A program made the translations under genes and the position numbers. 64,000 bases of DNA. It comes from Deroplatys truncata (taxonomy: Eukaryota > Arthropoda > Insecta > Mantodea > Mantidae). Each line of letters starts with the position of its first letter. Position 1 is the stretch's first letter. The stretch lies in assembly GCA_030765065.1 (NCBI GenBank), contig CM060986.1, positions 75,013,573 through 75,077,572 of the forward strand, read 5' to 3'. Shown one piece after another: positions 23,002 through 33,990 of the stretch. Under the pieces are notes generated by a model. That model saw only the letters and a list, made by a program, of their open reading frames with translations. It had not been told where the DNA came from and ran no database searches.

Positions 23002-23123
23002 GCGCTAATTCGCCAGTTCTCCACTGGCCAGTGTTTACTTGGAATTACCCCGTTGAGTTCTGCAACTAAAAGGTTGAGTTCTACACAGTTAAAAATACGG
23101 CGCGGTTGGGGCACCTGGTATAT
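23002..23123 (-). repeat. Inverted-repeat pair, right arm
   Basis: This is the reverse complement partner of 22139-22266. Best-preserved stretch: GGAATTACCCCGTTGAGTTC at 23040-23059. Confidence 0.75.
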
Positions 23124-23995
23124 TTGGTTGAGGCTTCCTTTTTTAATGAGAGCATAAACCTCGGAATAGAAATTGTATATTTAAAGTTTCTTCTTTGTTT
23201 CTAGCATGTTTGAAATAAGTCGGTATTGGTATAACTGTCGGCATTTTTGTACAGGGAATTACATTACTTTAATTGTGTCACAACTCTGGTCAGCATTATC
23301 CCTCATAGGAGCAATATCAACTTTCGAACCTAGAATAGAAAATGACTTAATTTATCAATAAATTTGACACCACCGTAATGTTGCTGGCATTGAATCTGCA
23401 TGCATCTCATCCCATACAAAAACAAAGATTACCGTTGATAAAGCGAAAAGATACTGAAGTGGTGCGACGAAGTACAGAAAACAAATGGTGAAATAGCCCA
23501 CTCTTTTTGTAGTTTTATAAGGTTTTAACTTGGAAATTGGTCTCGATTTAAATGTGCTCTTTAAGCGCCACGCTTCTGTAGGCTAATGAGCCTCTGGGGA
23601 ATAGCCTTTTTTGGAGAATTCCTTGCTAATGGGGGATTTCTCCTAAGCCATTCTGGTAGGAAAGTTTTAATCCTTAAAGGGTTAACGGGTATAGGACTGC
23701 GAGGTTCTAAGCGAGATTAAATGTTATTAGAAGTAAACACTGGAAGTACAAACATCTCCTCCATGGAAAGGGTCTCGTCCATTAGAGCTCAAACAGCTCT
23801 AGGAGTGATATTACTATTATGATAAATTAAGTTGTTACTTGAATGAAAGTTGAGAATACTTACCCCACTAAGACTTAACGGTTCGCTATACGATGACTTT
23901 AAAGTTCCACGTTCCTTGCATGACCACGAAAGAAAACGAATAGCGACTTACCACATGGAAATGGTACCAGTATTTGAAAATTCAAACCAAACCGA
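23124..23995. other. Unassigned sequence
   Basis: No feature recognised. A short stretch at 23600-23660 (GGGGGATTTCTCCTAAGCC) looks repeat-like but has no partner in the window. Confidence 0.45.
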
Positions 23996-24535
23996 GCGTG
24001 GTGGTGCCGCGATAACGCGTGTGACTTGAATTCGAGTGGTCCCGAGATCGATTCTCGGTGACGGCCCACTCTGAACCATGTTTTTTCGGAGGTTTTCCGG
24101 GTTGTCAGGCGAATGCTGGAGTGGTTTCTTTCTTGTCCTTCCGTTTTGTTCCATTCATTTCATTCATCCTCACCCCGTTATGACTGTTTCAGGGTTGGAA
24201 TTCTTTGCGATGGTATTTCAGTGCGGCGTGGTAGGAAAAAAAGATGCGCTCTGTGGAACGATCTCCGTCCCTTGGCTTCGGGCTGGTTGCTGGGGGTAAA
24301 CGGACCACCCTTCGGAGCGGAGTGTTGGACCCTCTTTGTAGGACGGGGTTGTAGGTCTTCTGTCCGATGACGGGGAGTCTCCATCTGAAACTGTTGGGAC
24401 TCTGTCATTGCTGTGCCGTCACACCTGGTACCAACCGCCCGTGTCGCCCGTCATCTCTTCCTTCTCCCTCCCAGGGGCATAGGTACAATATCCTCACTGG
24501 AGCAGTGCCGAGTCCCCTCCGATAATCAGGAGAAA
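23996..24535 (+). mobile_element. SINE-A relative with a different tRNA-like head
   Basis: The head is GTGGTGCCGCGATAACGCGT with the B-box segment GAGATCGATTCTCGG. It then joins the same core as the other SINEs: CACTCTGAACCATGTTTTTT, GGAGGTTTTCCGG and CAGGCGAATGCTGGAGTGGT. The GC-richer body extends to about 24530 and includes CCTCCCAGGGGCATAGG, related to the tails at 39350 and 49100. No clear target duplication. Confidence 0.7.
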
Positions 24536-24539
24536 ATTC

Positions 24540-25300
24540 AAACTAATAACAACGCAAATTTTGTAAATGTTCAACGCTAACATAAATTTTTACATAAATC
24601 GTAAGTTTTAACAAGATAGAAAAGATCCTACAACATAAAAATTGTATATCTTTACGGTTTATCAATTGTACAGATGTCATTGAGAATGAAAAGGACTTCA
24701 TCGGCTATTCCCAGAAAATTTAATGAAATCTCTGAAGCTATTATTTGTAGAAGTCTGCATTCAATTTATCCAGAATTTCTGCATATAAATTTTGTATTGA
24801 GACACTGGGTAGTAACTTTAAAGAAGAAAAATGATAAAGCTGAGCATTTATTCGAGGGGGTAAAACCGGTTGTATCTTGTGGAAGCGTGTAGGATGCTTT
24901 CCTCTTCTAGCGTCACTAGTGAACAGTGCAGACGTGTTAGACATGACGCTTCGTCAAGCAGGAAGGTAAAATATGAATGGCTTAAATAGCCGCCTGCAGG
25001 AAACAAATCAGACCAATTACACGTGTACCATATGATTAAATCTTTTGTGCTACAAATTGATATATGGAGAGCAAATTCAAGATGCGCATTTTATTTGTAA
25101 TGCGAATACAAATTAAACATACAATATTTCAATAAAAATCTTTAGTGATTTTTACGAAAAAGAAAAAAATAACGAAAATTTGTTTAAGTAAAGGGGAGCT
25201 TGGGGTTGGAGAATTTTCTTGGAAATCTTCGCATCCTTGGAAGACACACTCAAATTCCAAGTTTGATATTTAAACGGCATAATTCATTGGAAAATGAATT
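24540..25300 (-). repeat. Rep-1 copy, interrupted and diverged
   Basis: On the reverse strand, 25300-25050 carries the block TATGCCGTTTAAATATCAAA, CCAAGAAAATTCTCCAACCC and ACAAATAAAATGCGCATCTT. The next block, TTTTCTGGGAATAGCCGATG, appears only at about 24720, so about 330 bp at 24725-25050 are inserted or unalignable. It then continues to about 24540. Confidence 0.6.
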
Positions 25301-25727
25301 TTGTTATTTGCTAACCCCTTTGCCATAGACTTAGAGAAGAGTGACATTGCTTATAATGTCTCTGTATATTGCTTCTATGCATTCCTTTAAGGAGTTTGTT
25401 GCATAGTAAAGAAATCACATTTTCTTCATCAGCACAACAGAAGAAGTTTTCTTCCCAATCAACTGAAATGCGCGGTTACGGCTGTTCACTGGTGTTGACA
25501 TTTTGAGAATGGTAGATGCTCCGCCACTGGTAATCGAACCATGGGTCACTTGCTGAAGGGATGGAGGTAAGCGGAACTGACGCGAGTTCTGACGCCGGAT
25601 GTAATCATAAGCACAGGATTGCCCAAGTCTGTTATACACATTCTGTTAATTACCTCAGGAAGACATTATGCTCATTAGATTAAATGAAAGTGAAACAAAA
25701 TAATTAGTTCTATGTCTTGAAACAGTT
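25301..25727. other. Unassigned sequence
   Basis: A reverse 74-codon frame at 25415-25639 has protein-like composition with no known motif; it is probably chance or a lost mobile-element frame. Confidence 0.4.
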
Positions 25728-26615
25728 TTTACATTCTCTATCACGTACATAGTAGGTAAAGAAGGTATTGGATTCCACGAAAAAATTCAATACCGAGATT
25801 TCAATGGAAATAAATATTTTGAAAACACCTTAATCCAAAAAAAAAAACTTCTTAGAAAATTTGTGCCTCTGTCTGTCTGTCTGTCTGTCCATGTGCCTGT
25901 ATGTCTTTGAATAGCATAACTCAAAAACGAAAAGCAGGATAAATATCGAATTGAAATTTAGGTTCATTACCTTCCAAAGATGCGACACGAAGACTTCCAG
26001 GGAAAATCATCCTACCCCAAAGTACCCTTTACCTGAAACATTTTTCGAAATATTTTACTTTCTCAAAAATGACTTAACGATTTTGATTAAAATACCACAT
26101 ATGAAAGATATTTACGCGACAAATAAAATGTATATCTTGAATTTTTTGAGAACAGCCTTTCAAGTACTCTTCATTCGGAAGGTATTTTCTATAATCTTAC
26201 ATAACTGATGTCAAGCGTTAGACGAAAAAGTACTACAGAAGAATGTAGATCTGTTTAAAACACACAATTGATTTCAAATAATTTTTGTGACAGTAGCCAT
26301 TTCCGAGATATCCGCTATTAATTGTTCAATACTTAGCCACTCATTTAAAGTCTAGTTCACATTCGGTCATTCTCGCGTTTACATTGAAACATGTGAAATT
26401 TTAAGGCCAACCTTACGGCGTCCAGTTCTTAAACATTTGTCTATCGCTATTACCTTTGATCTATAACGAACTGTGTAGTGTATCAATTTCTGCAAAGGTA
26501 TTTTTGGATTAAAATGAAGTAGATATGAAAGCAATATTTAGCTGGACTGGCTTTTATACCGAATGATAAACGATAGAGGGTAGAGAAGGTCATGTGAATC
26601 TATCACATCAGATTT
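25728..26615 (+). repeat. Rep-1 copy, full length
   Basis: It starts ACATTCTCTATCACGTACAT at 25731, continues with AGTAGGTAAAGAAGGTATTG, has GAATAGCATAACTCAAAAAC at 25910 and ends GTGAATCTATCACATCAG at about 26612. The simple-repeat site holds (CTGT)n at 25868-25889. The outer flanks GTTTTT and ATTTTTT resemble the ATTTTT seen beside the copies at 59577 and 61705. Confidence 0.85.
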
Positions 26616-27873
26616 TTTCTTCTACTTTTGCAGTGATAAAAGTTTTACTATCGTACAGCAAAGTTTGTATTCATTTAATGGTTTATTTTCGGATTATTCG
26701 GATGTTCGTTAATTCGGATTACCTTTGGTCCTACCTAGTCCGGATAAACGAGGTTGTTGTGTAAATAAAAATGGAATTGAATGGCAAACTAAGGATGTAG
26801 GAAATTTAATACGATCTCTCTGTTTTACTTGTTTTATTTCTAAGGCTTGAAAAACCTACCAGTAAAACAAGATGTTTATTGCAGCTTAGATAGTTGAGCC
26901 GGAAAGGTCCGGGAGATCATTTTATGAGGCAGAAAAGACTCCTAACATTGTAAACTGCCCACATGGGGGATGTCGCTGGTGCGTAACAAAGAACTATCAA
27001 AATGAATACTTCGCTCATCGCACAGAAGCCCTCTTAACCTCTACTTAGTTCTCTCTTGTTGGTCGTCTTTTCTTCCAGCCGGGCAAGGATGTAGAGCAAG
27101 GGATTTTACCTTTCTATTCTTCCAACTCCTTTACATTATTCTCTGCTTCTATACACAGATTAAAGTGTGATAATGCTACAGAGAGGACGTGACCCGAAGG
27201 AACAACGACAGGTTTACTTCTCGACCGTTCATAGTTTCAACGAGAGAAAAGTTTTCATGGGATTTCAAGCATCTGTTATTTCATATAATGTGTTGTAACG
27301 TGGTTCTCAACTTTGAGCGAGAAAATGTTCCTCGGGAAAGCAGAAATGAAAATTTTAAACTTTTCGGAAGTCTTGTTACTCTTTAAACACTTTCACTTGG
27401 ATAACTACGCTCTGTAGTATTTTGCAACCAAGTTTGTGAAAGCTGAAAGCTATTACGTTAGCGTAGATGAGCCTGCGCATTGTTTGGAACTTCGATATAT
27501 AGGGTGGAAGAGCTATAGATGTGAATAGAAGTCATCCAAAACAGCAAAATTACTTTCATAACATTTGCTCCGTATACAAACATCTCGTAAAAATTAATTG
27601 CAATACAATATCTGGCAACAGCACTACCAAAGCAAGTACCGCACTGTTTGCCGTGACAAGCCAGTTGTCGTATGAATGAAGTAAAAACGCATGTCACACT
27701 CGGATAAAATGACAAGTGTATGAAGTGTTTACATTTTGAACGCATGTACACTGATATTTAAACATGAATGATCAAAAAATTATTTTAGACCAAAGGTATT
27801 CTGTAAATTACATGTTTGAGTTGGATATAAAGAATTTTACGTGGAGAAATGAAATGAAACATTGACATATATT
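26616..27873. other. Unassigned sequence
   Basis: No gene or repeat recognised. Frames at 27189-27386 (+) and 27458-27751 (-) lack motifs. Confidence 0.45.
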
Positions 27874-28095
27874 GGAAAGGTAGAATTAGACTAAAATATT
27901 CAATGCCATAGCCGGTATTTGAACTGGGATTTGTTACCTCAAAATGAATTTGAGAACGCCTTGTGGACTACCGAAAAATGCTGGTCAGTTGGGGAATTTA
28001 ATGTCGTAGCGTCGTGTTGACATGGTAGCTCAGTCGGCTAGAGCAACGACGCTTCCCGGATATGGCATTTAATTTTTCAGTCTGATTCCATCTTA
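27874..28095 (+). mobile_element. E element copy 2
   Basis: The inverted termini 27876-27907 and 28063-28095 match at about 25 of 31 aligned bases (left arm AGGTAGAATTAGACTAAAAT). The internal A box is GGTAGCTCAGTCGGCTAGAG at 28024-28043, but the B box is missing: only GCTTCCCGG separates the anticodon side from the right terminus. The block CAGTTGGGGAATTTAATGTC before the tRNA-like part is shared with copy 4. The copy is therefore probably promoter-dead. Confidence 0.8.
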
Positions 28096-28304
28096 GCAGC
28101 AGCTTTCCATGTATGAAAGAACAGTAAATTCTGATTGACAAAAATTATTGGCAAATCATTTGGAAAATGAGGTTGCCTTTAAGCATACGTGTTCTCATCA
28201 CATAGTTATGAAAACTGAAAACCAAATTTTTAACGTATTGCTTCATCTGTCACTAGTATTTTATGAATGGATGCTGTCCTGATGTAGTAGTTCTTAAAAA
28301 TCCT

Positions 28305-28730
28305 ATAGACGTATTAGTAATTTGGGGGTTTACATTATTGTTCCGCATTATTGTTACCAACACATTGTTGTATACGTCACTCTTGGCTGTAGCTTTGCTA
28401 GCCACGGGTAGTGGGGATAGCGTCTGTCTCAGGATTCCGTGAGCTACGGACCGCGTGTGAAAGCCGGGCTTTGGATCGGCGGACATCTCCCACCTTCCAT
28501 TTTAAATAATGTAGGAACGGTTGGGAGATGAATCTAGGAATGTGTGAGTAGATTTGTATTATGGACTTTGTGCAGTAAAAACCCACGCCTTCCTCTAACC
28601 TCCACACCACGTTTCGGTCCTACGTGGCCAAGTAAGTATACGCCCCTCAATGTACGTACTGGATACTCAAAATTAATTTAACTTTCATGTGAACTTTTAG
28701 GCCATCTACCCAGCATGTAACACTATCGTA
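28305..28730 (+). repeat. Rep-2 copy 2
   Basis: It has all Rep-2 landmarks: ACACATTGTTGTATACGTCA at 28361, TTGGATCGGCGGACATCTCC at 28471, CACCACGTTTCGGTCCTACG at 28605 and TACCCAGCATGTAACACTAT at 28706. Confidence 0.85.
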
Positions 28731-30723
28731 ATTCTAAGTAGTATCACTGGAGCATGACACACATTCGTAATGCGAAGTGCACTTGTTTTCATCACATTTA
28801 TGGTATTTCCTCAAGTGGTAAAGAACTTCAAGTAATTATTATTTATTTCCAGAGTTTACTCTTTTGGCAACAGAATACATTTTTCTGCAATAAAAATGCT
28901 TGGGTGATGTATGCGGCCCTCTCTTCTGGTATAATGATTCACATTTATTGTTTCTGTATTCAACACGAAGAGATCCTGGAGAATATTGTAACAGACGATT
29001 TAAATTGATAATTCCAGCTACGTCTCAAACACTTCATAGTTGAAGTTTTTAACTCAGCCCTCTGATCCAGTCTCGTGGAGTACAAAGTGAATGCTGTTAT
29101 CTACTGGAACTCCAAACACAACCAGTGTGATGCAGGTCAGGTTCGACTTGTACCTCTTATGCTATCAGATATACTACACCTCGAGGCAAATTGTGTGAAT
29201 TGTGTCGGTTCTAAAAATGAATTTGTTATAACTCGAGACAAGCAAAATGTGAATAAAATTTAATGAAGAATGAAAATATGAAGGAAAAAAGATCTCAAAA
29301 TATTATGAAATATATACATTTTAAAAGCAAAACGTAGTGTACCAAAAACGTTTGCAACAAGTTCACTTTATAGTTGCTTAAGCTTTATAGCTTTTAATCG
29401 TAGTGAGAACGTTAAATTTAGAAACAAAGAAAAAGAAGTAGCTGGTTGATTTTTTTTTTCTTGCTTAATACTAATTACAGTGTGTCACTAAAAGTATTGG
29501 TTGCGAAAAAAAGCTCTTCAAGAATACAGGATGTTGAATTTCAACGTGACGCCACATAGAGAAAATTTGTACATTTTCTCAACTCCACCTGACGTGTTGA
29601 AAAGGATGGTGCGGTTTTTTTTTCAGATGCGTTTTCTGAAAGCATGGCTTGGATTTTCTCAATGGATTTTCTAAATGTTTTCAGAAACCTTCCCGAATAC
29701 AATATCTGAAAATCCCGGTTCATTGCTAACGGAAATTATTTTAAGAGCAAAAAATCGAAAATACCTCAAAATATGAGGAAATATGAAGATTTTCATAAAG
29801 ATGAAGACTTTACCCAAATATGAAATTTGTTTGTCAAGTGAATTGAATTCTACACACTGCAAAACTTAAAAATACTTGTTCCCATAATGATAGAAAGCAT
29901 GTTTAAGAATATGAAATTTCACATTTTGCCTGTCTCAAATGATAACGCATTATAGAGTAACGCCGTGGTATATGTATTATAAAATTTACAATGCATCAAG
30001 CGCTCAAAAGAAAAAGAAGCAGTTACTATAATATTGTAACGAACCACGTGGGGGTTGCTTAAAACAGGAAGGTAGTAGGCTCAGAGGTAGGTGCTGTCTA
30101 TAAAAGTTAACTATGGTAAGGCCATTTTATTAGCTGTCTTTAAGTATGGGGCTCACTGACCGGCCCCTCCGGTGCAAGAAACTTAAATAACCAACACAGT
30201 CACTTATCTGTAGGGACTTCTGGTAGATCTTGAAGGACTTAATTAAATAATGTGCAAGACTGGGGTTCGAGACCAGTTACCGTAGGCGTGTGTCTTTTAT
30301 GCGCCAGCGTAACGGTTGAGAGACCGATGACCTACAAAGTGGCCAATGAACACCTCGCACTGCTACAGCAGCAAAGTGTTGTCACCGTTACTTGGTTTGT
30401 TCCAGTTACACCTTTATGAAATATACTGCTACTTCCTGGTTGTGGATCGAATCCCACAAAGGGTGGTTACAATATTTATTCAGTTTAACATATAGAATAG
30501 TTAAACTATGGACTCTACACCTCTTCCAAACTGTAAAGAGTAACACGCAGCACTCTAGACAAGGCTGCGCAAAGTCTAGGATGCATAAATTGGGTTTGAC
30601 TTGGGTGAACGGCTAGTGTGAAAGAGCATTTATCACAACTATATTAACCCCTTATCTAGGTTGCGATGCATATTCTAATAATGAAGTAGAAAAAGTTTCG
30701 TAGATGTCAATGCATATGTGGAA
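28731..30723. other. Unassigned sequence
   Basis: The string TACAGTGTGTCACTAAAAGT at 29476 looks like one terminus of a Tc1-type element (TA followed by CAGTG), but no partner terminus or transposase was found. A B-box-like GGGGTTCGAGACC occurs at 30263 without an A box. Nothing else is supported. Confidence 0.4.
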
Positions 30724-30777
30724 CAATTCAACGAACACTAAACGGTAAACTAGTGCCTTTTAGTGTTCGTCGAATTG
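30724..30777. other. Strong hairpin
   Basis: Left arm CAATTCAACGAACACTAAA (30724-30742) and right arm 30759-30777 are complementary over 19 bp with one mismatch, around a ~16-base loop. It lies just outside the low-coordinate edge of the Rep-1 copy at 30783-31590. It may be a small foldback element or the flank of an older insertion. Confidence 0.8.
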
Positions 30778-30782
30778 AGAGG

Positions 30783-31590
30783 AGAACTATTTTTTACAAA
30801 CGCTTATTCTACATATGCCTCATGTTAATCGAGATATCGAGATGTTAATCTTATGATAATTTTCTTGTAGATGCAAGGGGAATTGGTAGGCTTTAAGCTA
30901 TAGACAAATATTTTAAGAGCTGGTTGCTATGTGGAGTATTCCATTCTCTTTGTATTACCAGGACAAAAAGAATGAATAACGAATTTGAGAAAAGTATAAG
31001 TATTTGAAAATTTAAGGGAATAACAACAATATCTCGAAAATGGTTCACTAAACAAAGAAAATGTATATGACATAAATTGTGTATTTTAACGCGATCTATA
31101 TTTTTTGTGTAGTAATATTTTGTCTATCTCTTATGGTTTACCAGTTATGCAAAAGTCGTTCACAATGAAGAATACTTTTGGAGACATTCCCAGAAAATTC
31201 GAGATATAAATTTTATTTGTCACGAAAGTATCTTAAATATATGAAATTTTAATCAAAATCGTTAGCCATTTTTGAGAAAATTAAAATGTTCGAAAAATAT
31301 TCCATGTAAAGGGTAATCTGGGGTGGGGGGGATTTTCTTGAAAACCTTCGTGTCGCATCTGTGGAAGATACTGAACCTAAATATCAAGTTTGGTGTTTAT
31401 CCGACTGTTCGTTTCTGAGTTATGCTGTTCACAGACACACACACACACGGACATGTTTCCAAAAATGCTTTTTTGGATTCAGGGTGTCTCAAAACATATT
31501 TCCGGTGAAATCTCGGTATCGAATTTTTGGGTGGAATACAATACTTCCCCTACTTACTATACGTAGTAGAGAAAGTAAAAAATTTAAATC
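30783..31590 (-). repeat. Rep-1 copy (subfamily shared with 61705-62589)
   Basis: In reverse it begins TACTTTCTCTACTACGTATA at about 31579, carries TTCCACCCAAAAATTCGATA, CGGATAAACACCAAACTTGA, AATGGCTAACGATTTTGATT and ACAAATAAAATTTATATCTC, and ends at about 30785. It is closer to the copy at 61705 than to the others, for example over the CTAATGTTAATCGAGAT region near 30825. The usual right end (CACATCAG) is missing, so it is truncated or rearranged there. Confidence 0.85.
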
Positions 31591-31746
31591 GCATTAAAAC
31601 ACGCAACTTTCTCAATTTTTAATCATTTCAGAAATATCTACTGGTGTTTCTTTTGAACTTTATACATTTGTATTGGTGCTCGCTGCAGTGTTAATTGGTC
31701 GTTGAATTGTTTCTCATAAGCTCATGCAAATAGTAATCTATGTAAT

Positions 31747-31749
31747 TAT

Positions 31750-31789
<40 letters not shown>
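31747..31789. repeat. (TAA)n tract, tail of Rep-2 copy 3
   Basis: About 14 TAA units directly precede GTGACCGTTAGTGGTTCTCA. On the reverse strand this reads as an (ATT)n tail after the Rep-2 end. Confidence 0.95.
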
Positions 31790-32258
31790 GGTGACCGTTA
31801 GTGGTTCTCAAATGATGTATGCATACTGTTACATGCTGGGTAGATGACCTAAAAGTTCACATGAAAATTAAATTAATTTCTAATACCCAGCACGCACATT
31901 GAGGGGATGCGTACTCGCTTGGCTGCTGAGGCCGAAACGTGGTGTGGGGTTAAGGGAAGAAGTGGGTTTTTCTGCAGATAATGTATAACACAAATCTACT
32001 CTTACGTTCCTAGATTTATTTCCCAAACGTTTGGGGTTCCTACATTATTAAAAATAGAAGGTGGTAGGAGATGTCCACCGATCCAAAGCCCAGCTTACAC
32101 CCGCGGTCCGTTACTCACGGAACCCTAACTGAGAGTGACGCTATCCCCAACACTCGTGGTTACAAAGCTACCAGCCAAGAGTGACGTAAACAACAATGTG
32201 TCCGAAATGACAATGTAGAACAATAATGTAATCCCTCAAATTATTAATACGCCACATA
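31790..32258 (-). repeat. Rep-2 copy 3 with 3' tail
   Basis: This is the most complete Rep-2 copy. The reverse strand starts near 32258 (TGTGGCGTATTAATAATTTG), passes TTGTTGTTTACGTCACTCTT and GGATCGGTGGACATCTCCTA, reaches CAGCATGTAACAGTATGC near 31820, and continues into TTTGAGAACCACTAACGGTC, ACC and (ATT)n. The tail also appears, without Rep-2, at 32403-32470. Confidence 0.85.
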
Positions 32259-32402
32259 CACATACCTTCTCTTGATTCCTTTGTGTTATATATATTAAGC
32301 TTTGTGTTTGGGAATGGGGAGCATGAATTTTCTAAAGGGAGAGAGGTGATGTTAATTATTATAATATCTTAACAATAGCATTAATTATGGAGGAAATATT
32401 TA

Positions 32403-32470
32403 GGTTAAATATGCATCATCATAATAACAATAACAAGTGACTGTTGGTGGCTTTCAAATATGGCTCCGAA
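32403..32470 (-). repeat. Rep-2-like 3' tail on an unrelated body
   Basis: The reverse strand reads TTTGAAAGCCACCAACAGTC, ACTTG, then TTATTGTTATT, closely matching the end of Rep-2 copy 3. The sequence before it (32470-32560) is not Rep-2. A shared tail on different bodies is what one expects of retroelements using the same LINE machinery. Confidence 0.6.
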
Positions 32471-32619
32471 TGCGTTGGGAACATACTGCTTGCGCGGGGG
32501 ACTGAAGAGACCTATTGGCAGTTGCGAATAGGCAGTTGAGCTTGAGTGTGTTGGCAAGAGAGGAAGTACTGTTTGACAATTCTTTTATAATCATCATTAA
32601 TATCATAATCTTCAGGGAT

Positions 32620-33110
32620 TAGGCCGAAAGGCTTGTTCTTGTCTCATGAACTGAATTTTTGCTGCGACCATCTTCTACGGACCATTATAACAATTCTAAC
32701 AATGTTTCTTATTGCCATTAGGTTTATAATTTAGCATCAGTTTTGGGATGCGGTAATTCTCCGTTCTATACACATGTTCTTTCCAATTGGTTCTGTACTG
32801 GTGTATCTTTTATTAATTTAAAAACTAAGTTTCATTCTGATTTCGTCACCTCTCTCTTTATCTAATAAACTGTAGTCTGCGACGCTTCTTAAGAATCTCA
32901 TTTCTGCGTTTCTATTTTTCTTTCTTAATTTTTACGAAATGTCCAACTTCTAAACCATACAACAACTTGGGTACAGCGATTACATTATAGAATTTTAGTT
33001 TAGTTTCTTTCATAGTACTTTTAAAGTTTTGTTTTATTGTACGGCATATATTATTAAATTTACATATCTTATTTGTTACATTTTCATTTTTAATTCACTC
33101 GTTTTATCAT
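32620..33110 (-). pseudogene. LINE 3'-end remnant
   Basis: From 33110 downward the reverse frames read KFNNICRTIKQNFKSTMKET, KLKFYNVIAVPKLLYGLEVG, NAEMRFLRSVADYSLLDKER and, after frameshifts, NWKEHVYRTENYRIPKLM near 32740. These are the landmarks of the LINE family at 13960-14440. No RT core is included. Confidence 0.8.
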
Positions 33111-33429
33111 TTTTGCTTCTAAACTAATTTTTGCTCTAATTGTATAAGGACCCTTGAAATGCGAAATTACACGTTTTAATATTAGAGATATTTAGTGAGA
33201 AATTTTTTTTTTACAGAAATTAGTTAATTGATACATGGGGTTCTGTAAATTGTCTTATGAGTTACATGTTATAACCTGGTCATATTTAAAAACTGTGTCT
33301 AAAAATACATTAATTTTAAAATGGATTCCTAAATTTATCTACCATTTGCTAACAATATCAATGTCTCTTCTTATTTTTCACTTCAAGGATTAAGTATTAC
33401 ACCTGTTCCATCTTCGAATTATTTATCTT

Positions 33430-33990
33430 ATTCCCATCTTTTTCCTGGCGGTTTATATTTATTAATTAATAGTGGCATTCTTTCTTCACTCATGCGGTTC
33501 ATGTGCTCTTTCCAACAATGTTTATTTTCTTCAATTTTATCATATAATTTATAAATATTCAGTTCTTCTCTAATTGTTTCATTTCTTATTAAGTCTAGCT
33601 AGTGCATCCTTTAGTTCTCCGTAAAAATCTCATTTCCGCCGATTGAATTTTACTTTGTCCTTTTCTTTTATTATCCAATATTCGCTGCCATACATGATCA
33701 CCGGGACTGCCATGGTCTTGTAGAACTTGTTTTATTTTGTAGAGTTCTTATTATTGTTCCACATATTTGTTGAAAGTTATTTATCTTATTATCTATATCT
33801 TTATCCACACCGAAACTTATGTCACAACCCAAGTAGTTAAAATTCATGACTTATCCCGGGATATTATTTACAATGCATATTTTGTTCTCCTGGGTATTTT
33901 CCTTGTTGAGCCATCATCAATGTATACATTACAAAACAGGGGCGAAAGGGGGCAACCTTGTCTTACACCTTTATTATAAGGCGTTATAGA
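33430..33990 (-). pseudogene. LINE remnant with part of the RT core
   Basis: Near 33990-33890 the reverse frame reads GVRQGCPLSPLFCNVYIDD, a reverse transcriptase motif of non-LTR elements. The catalytic FADD box that should follow is gone, and the frame jumps to FNYLGCDISFGVDKDIDNKI (near 33840) and then FYKTMAVPVIMYGSEYWI (near 33710), KDKVKFNRR and, with many stops, a LLERAHEPHE block. The element is internally deleted and dead. It overlaps in content with the remnant at 32620-33110, so these are two insertions and not one. Confidence 0.85.
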
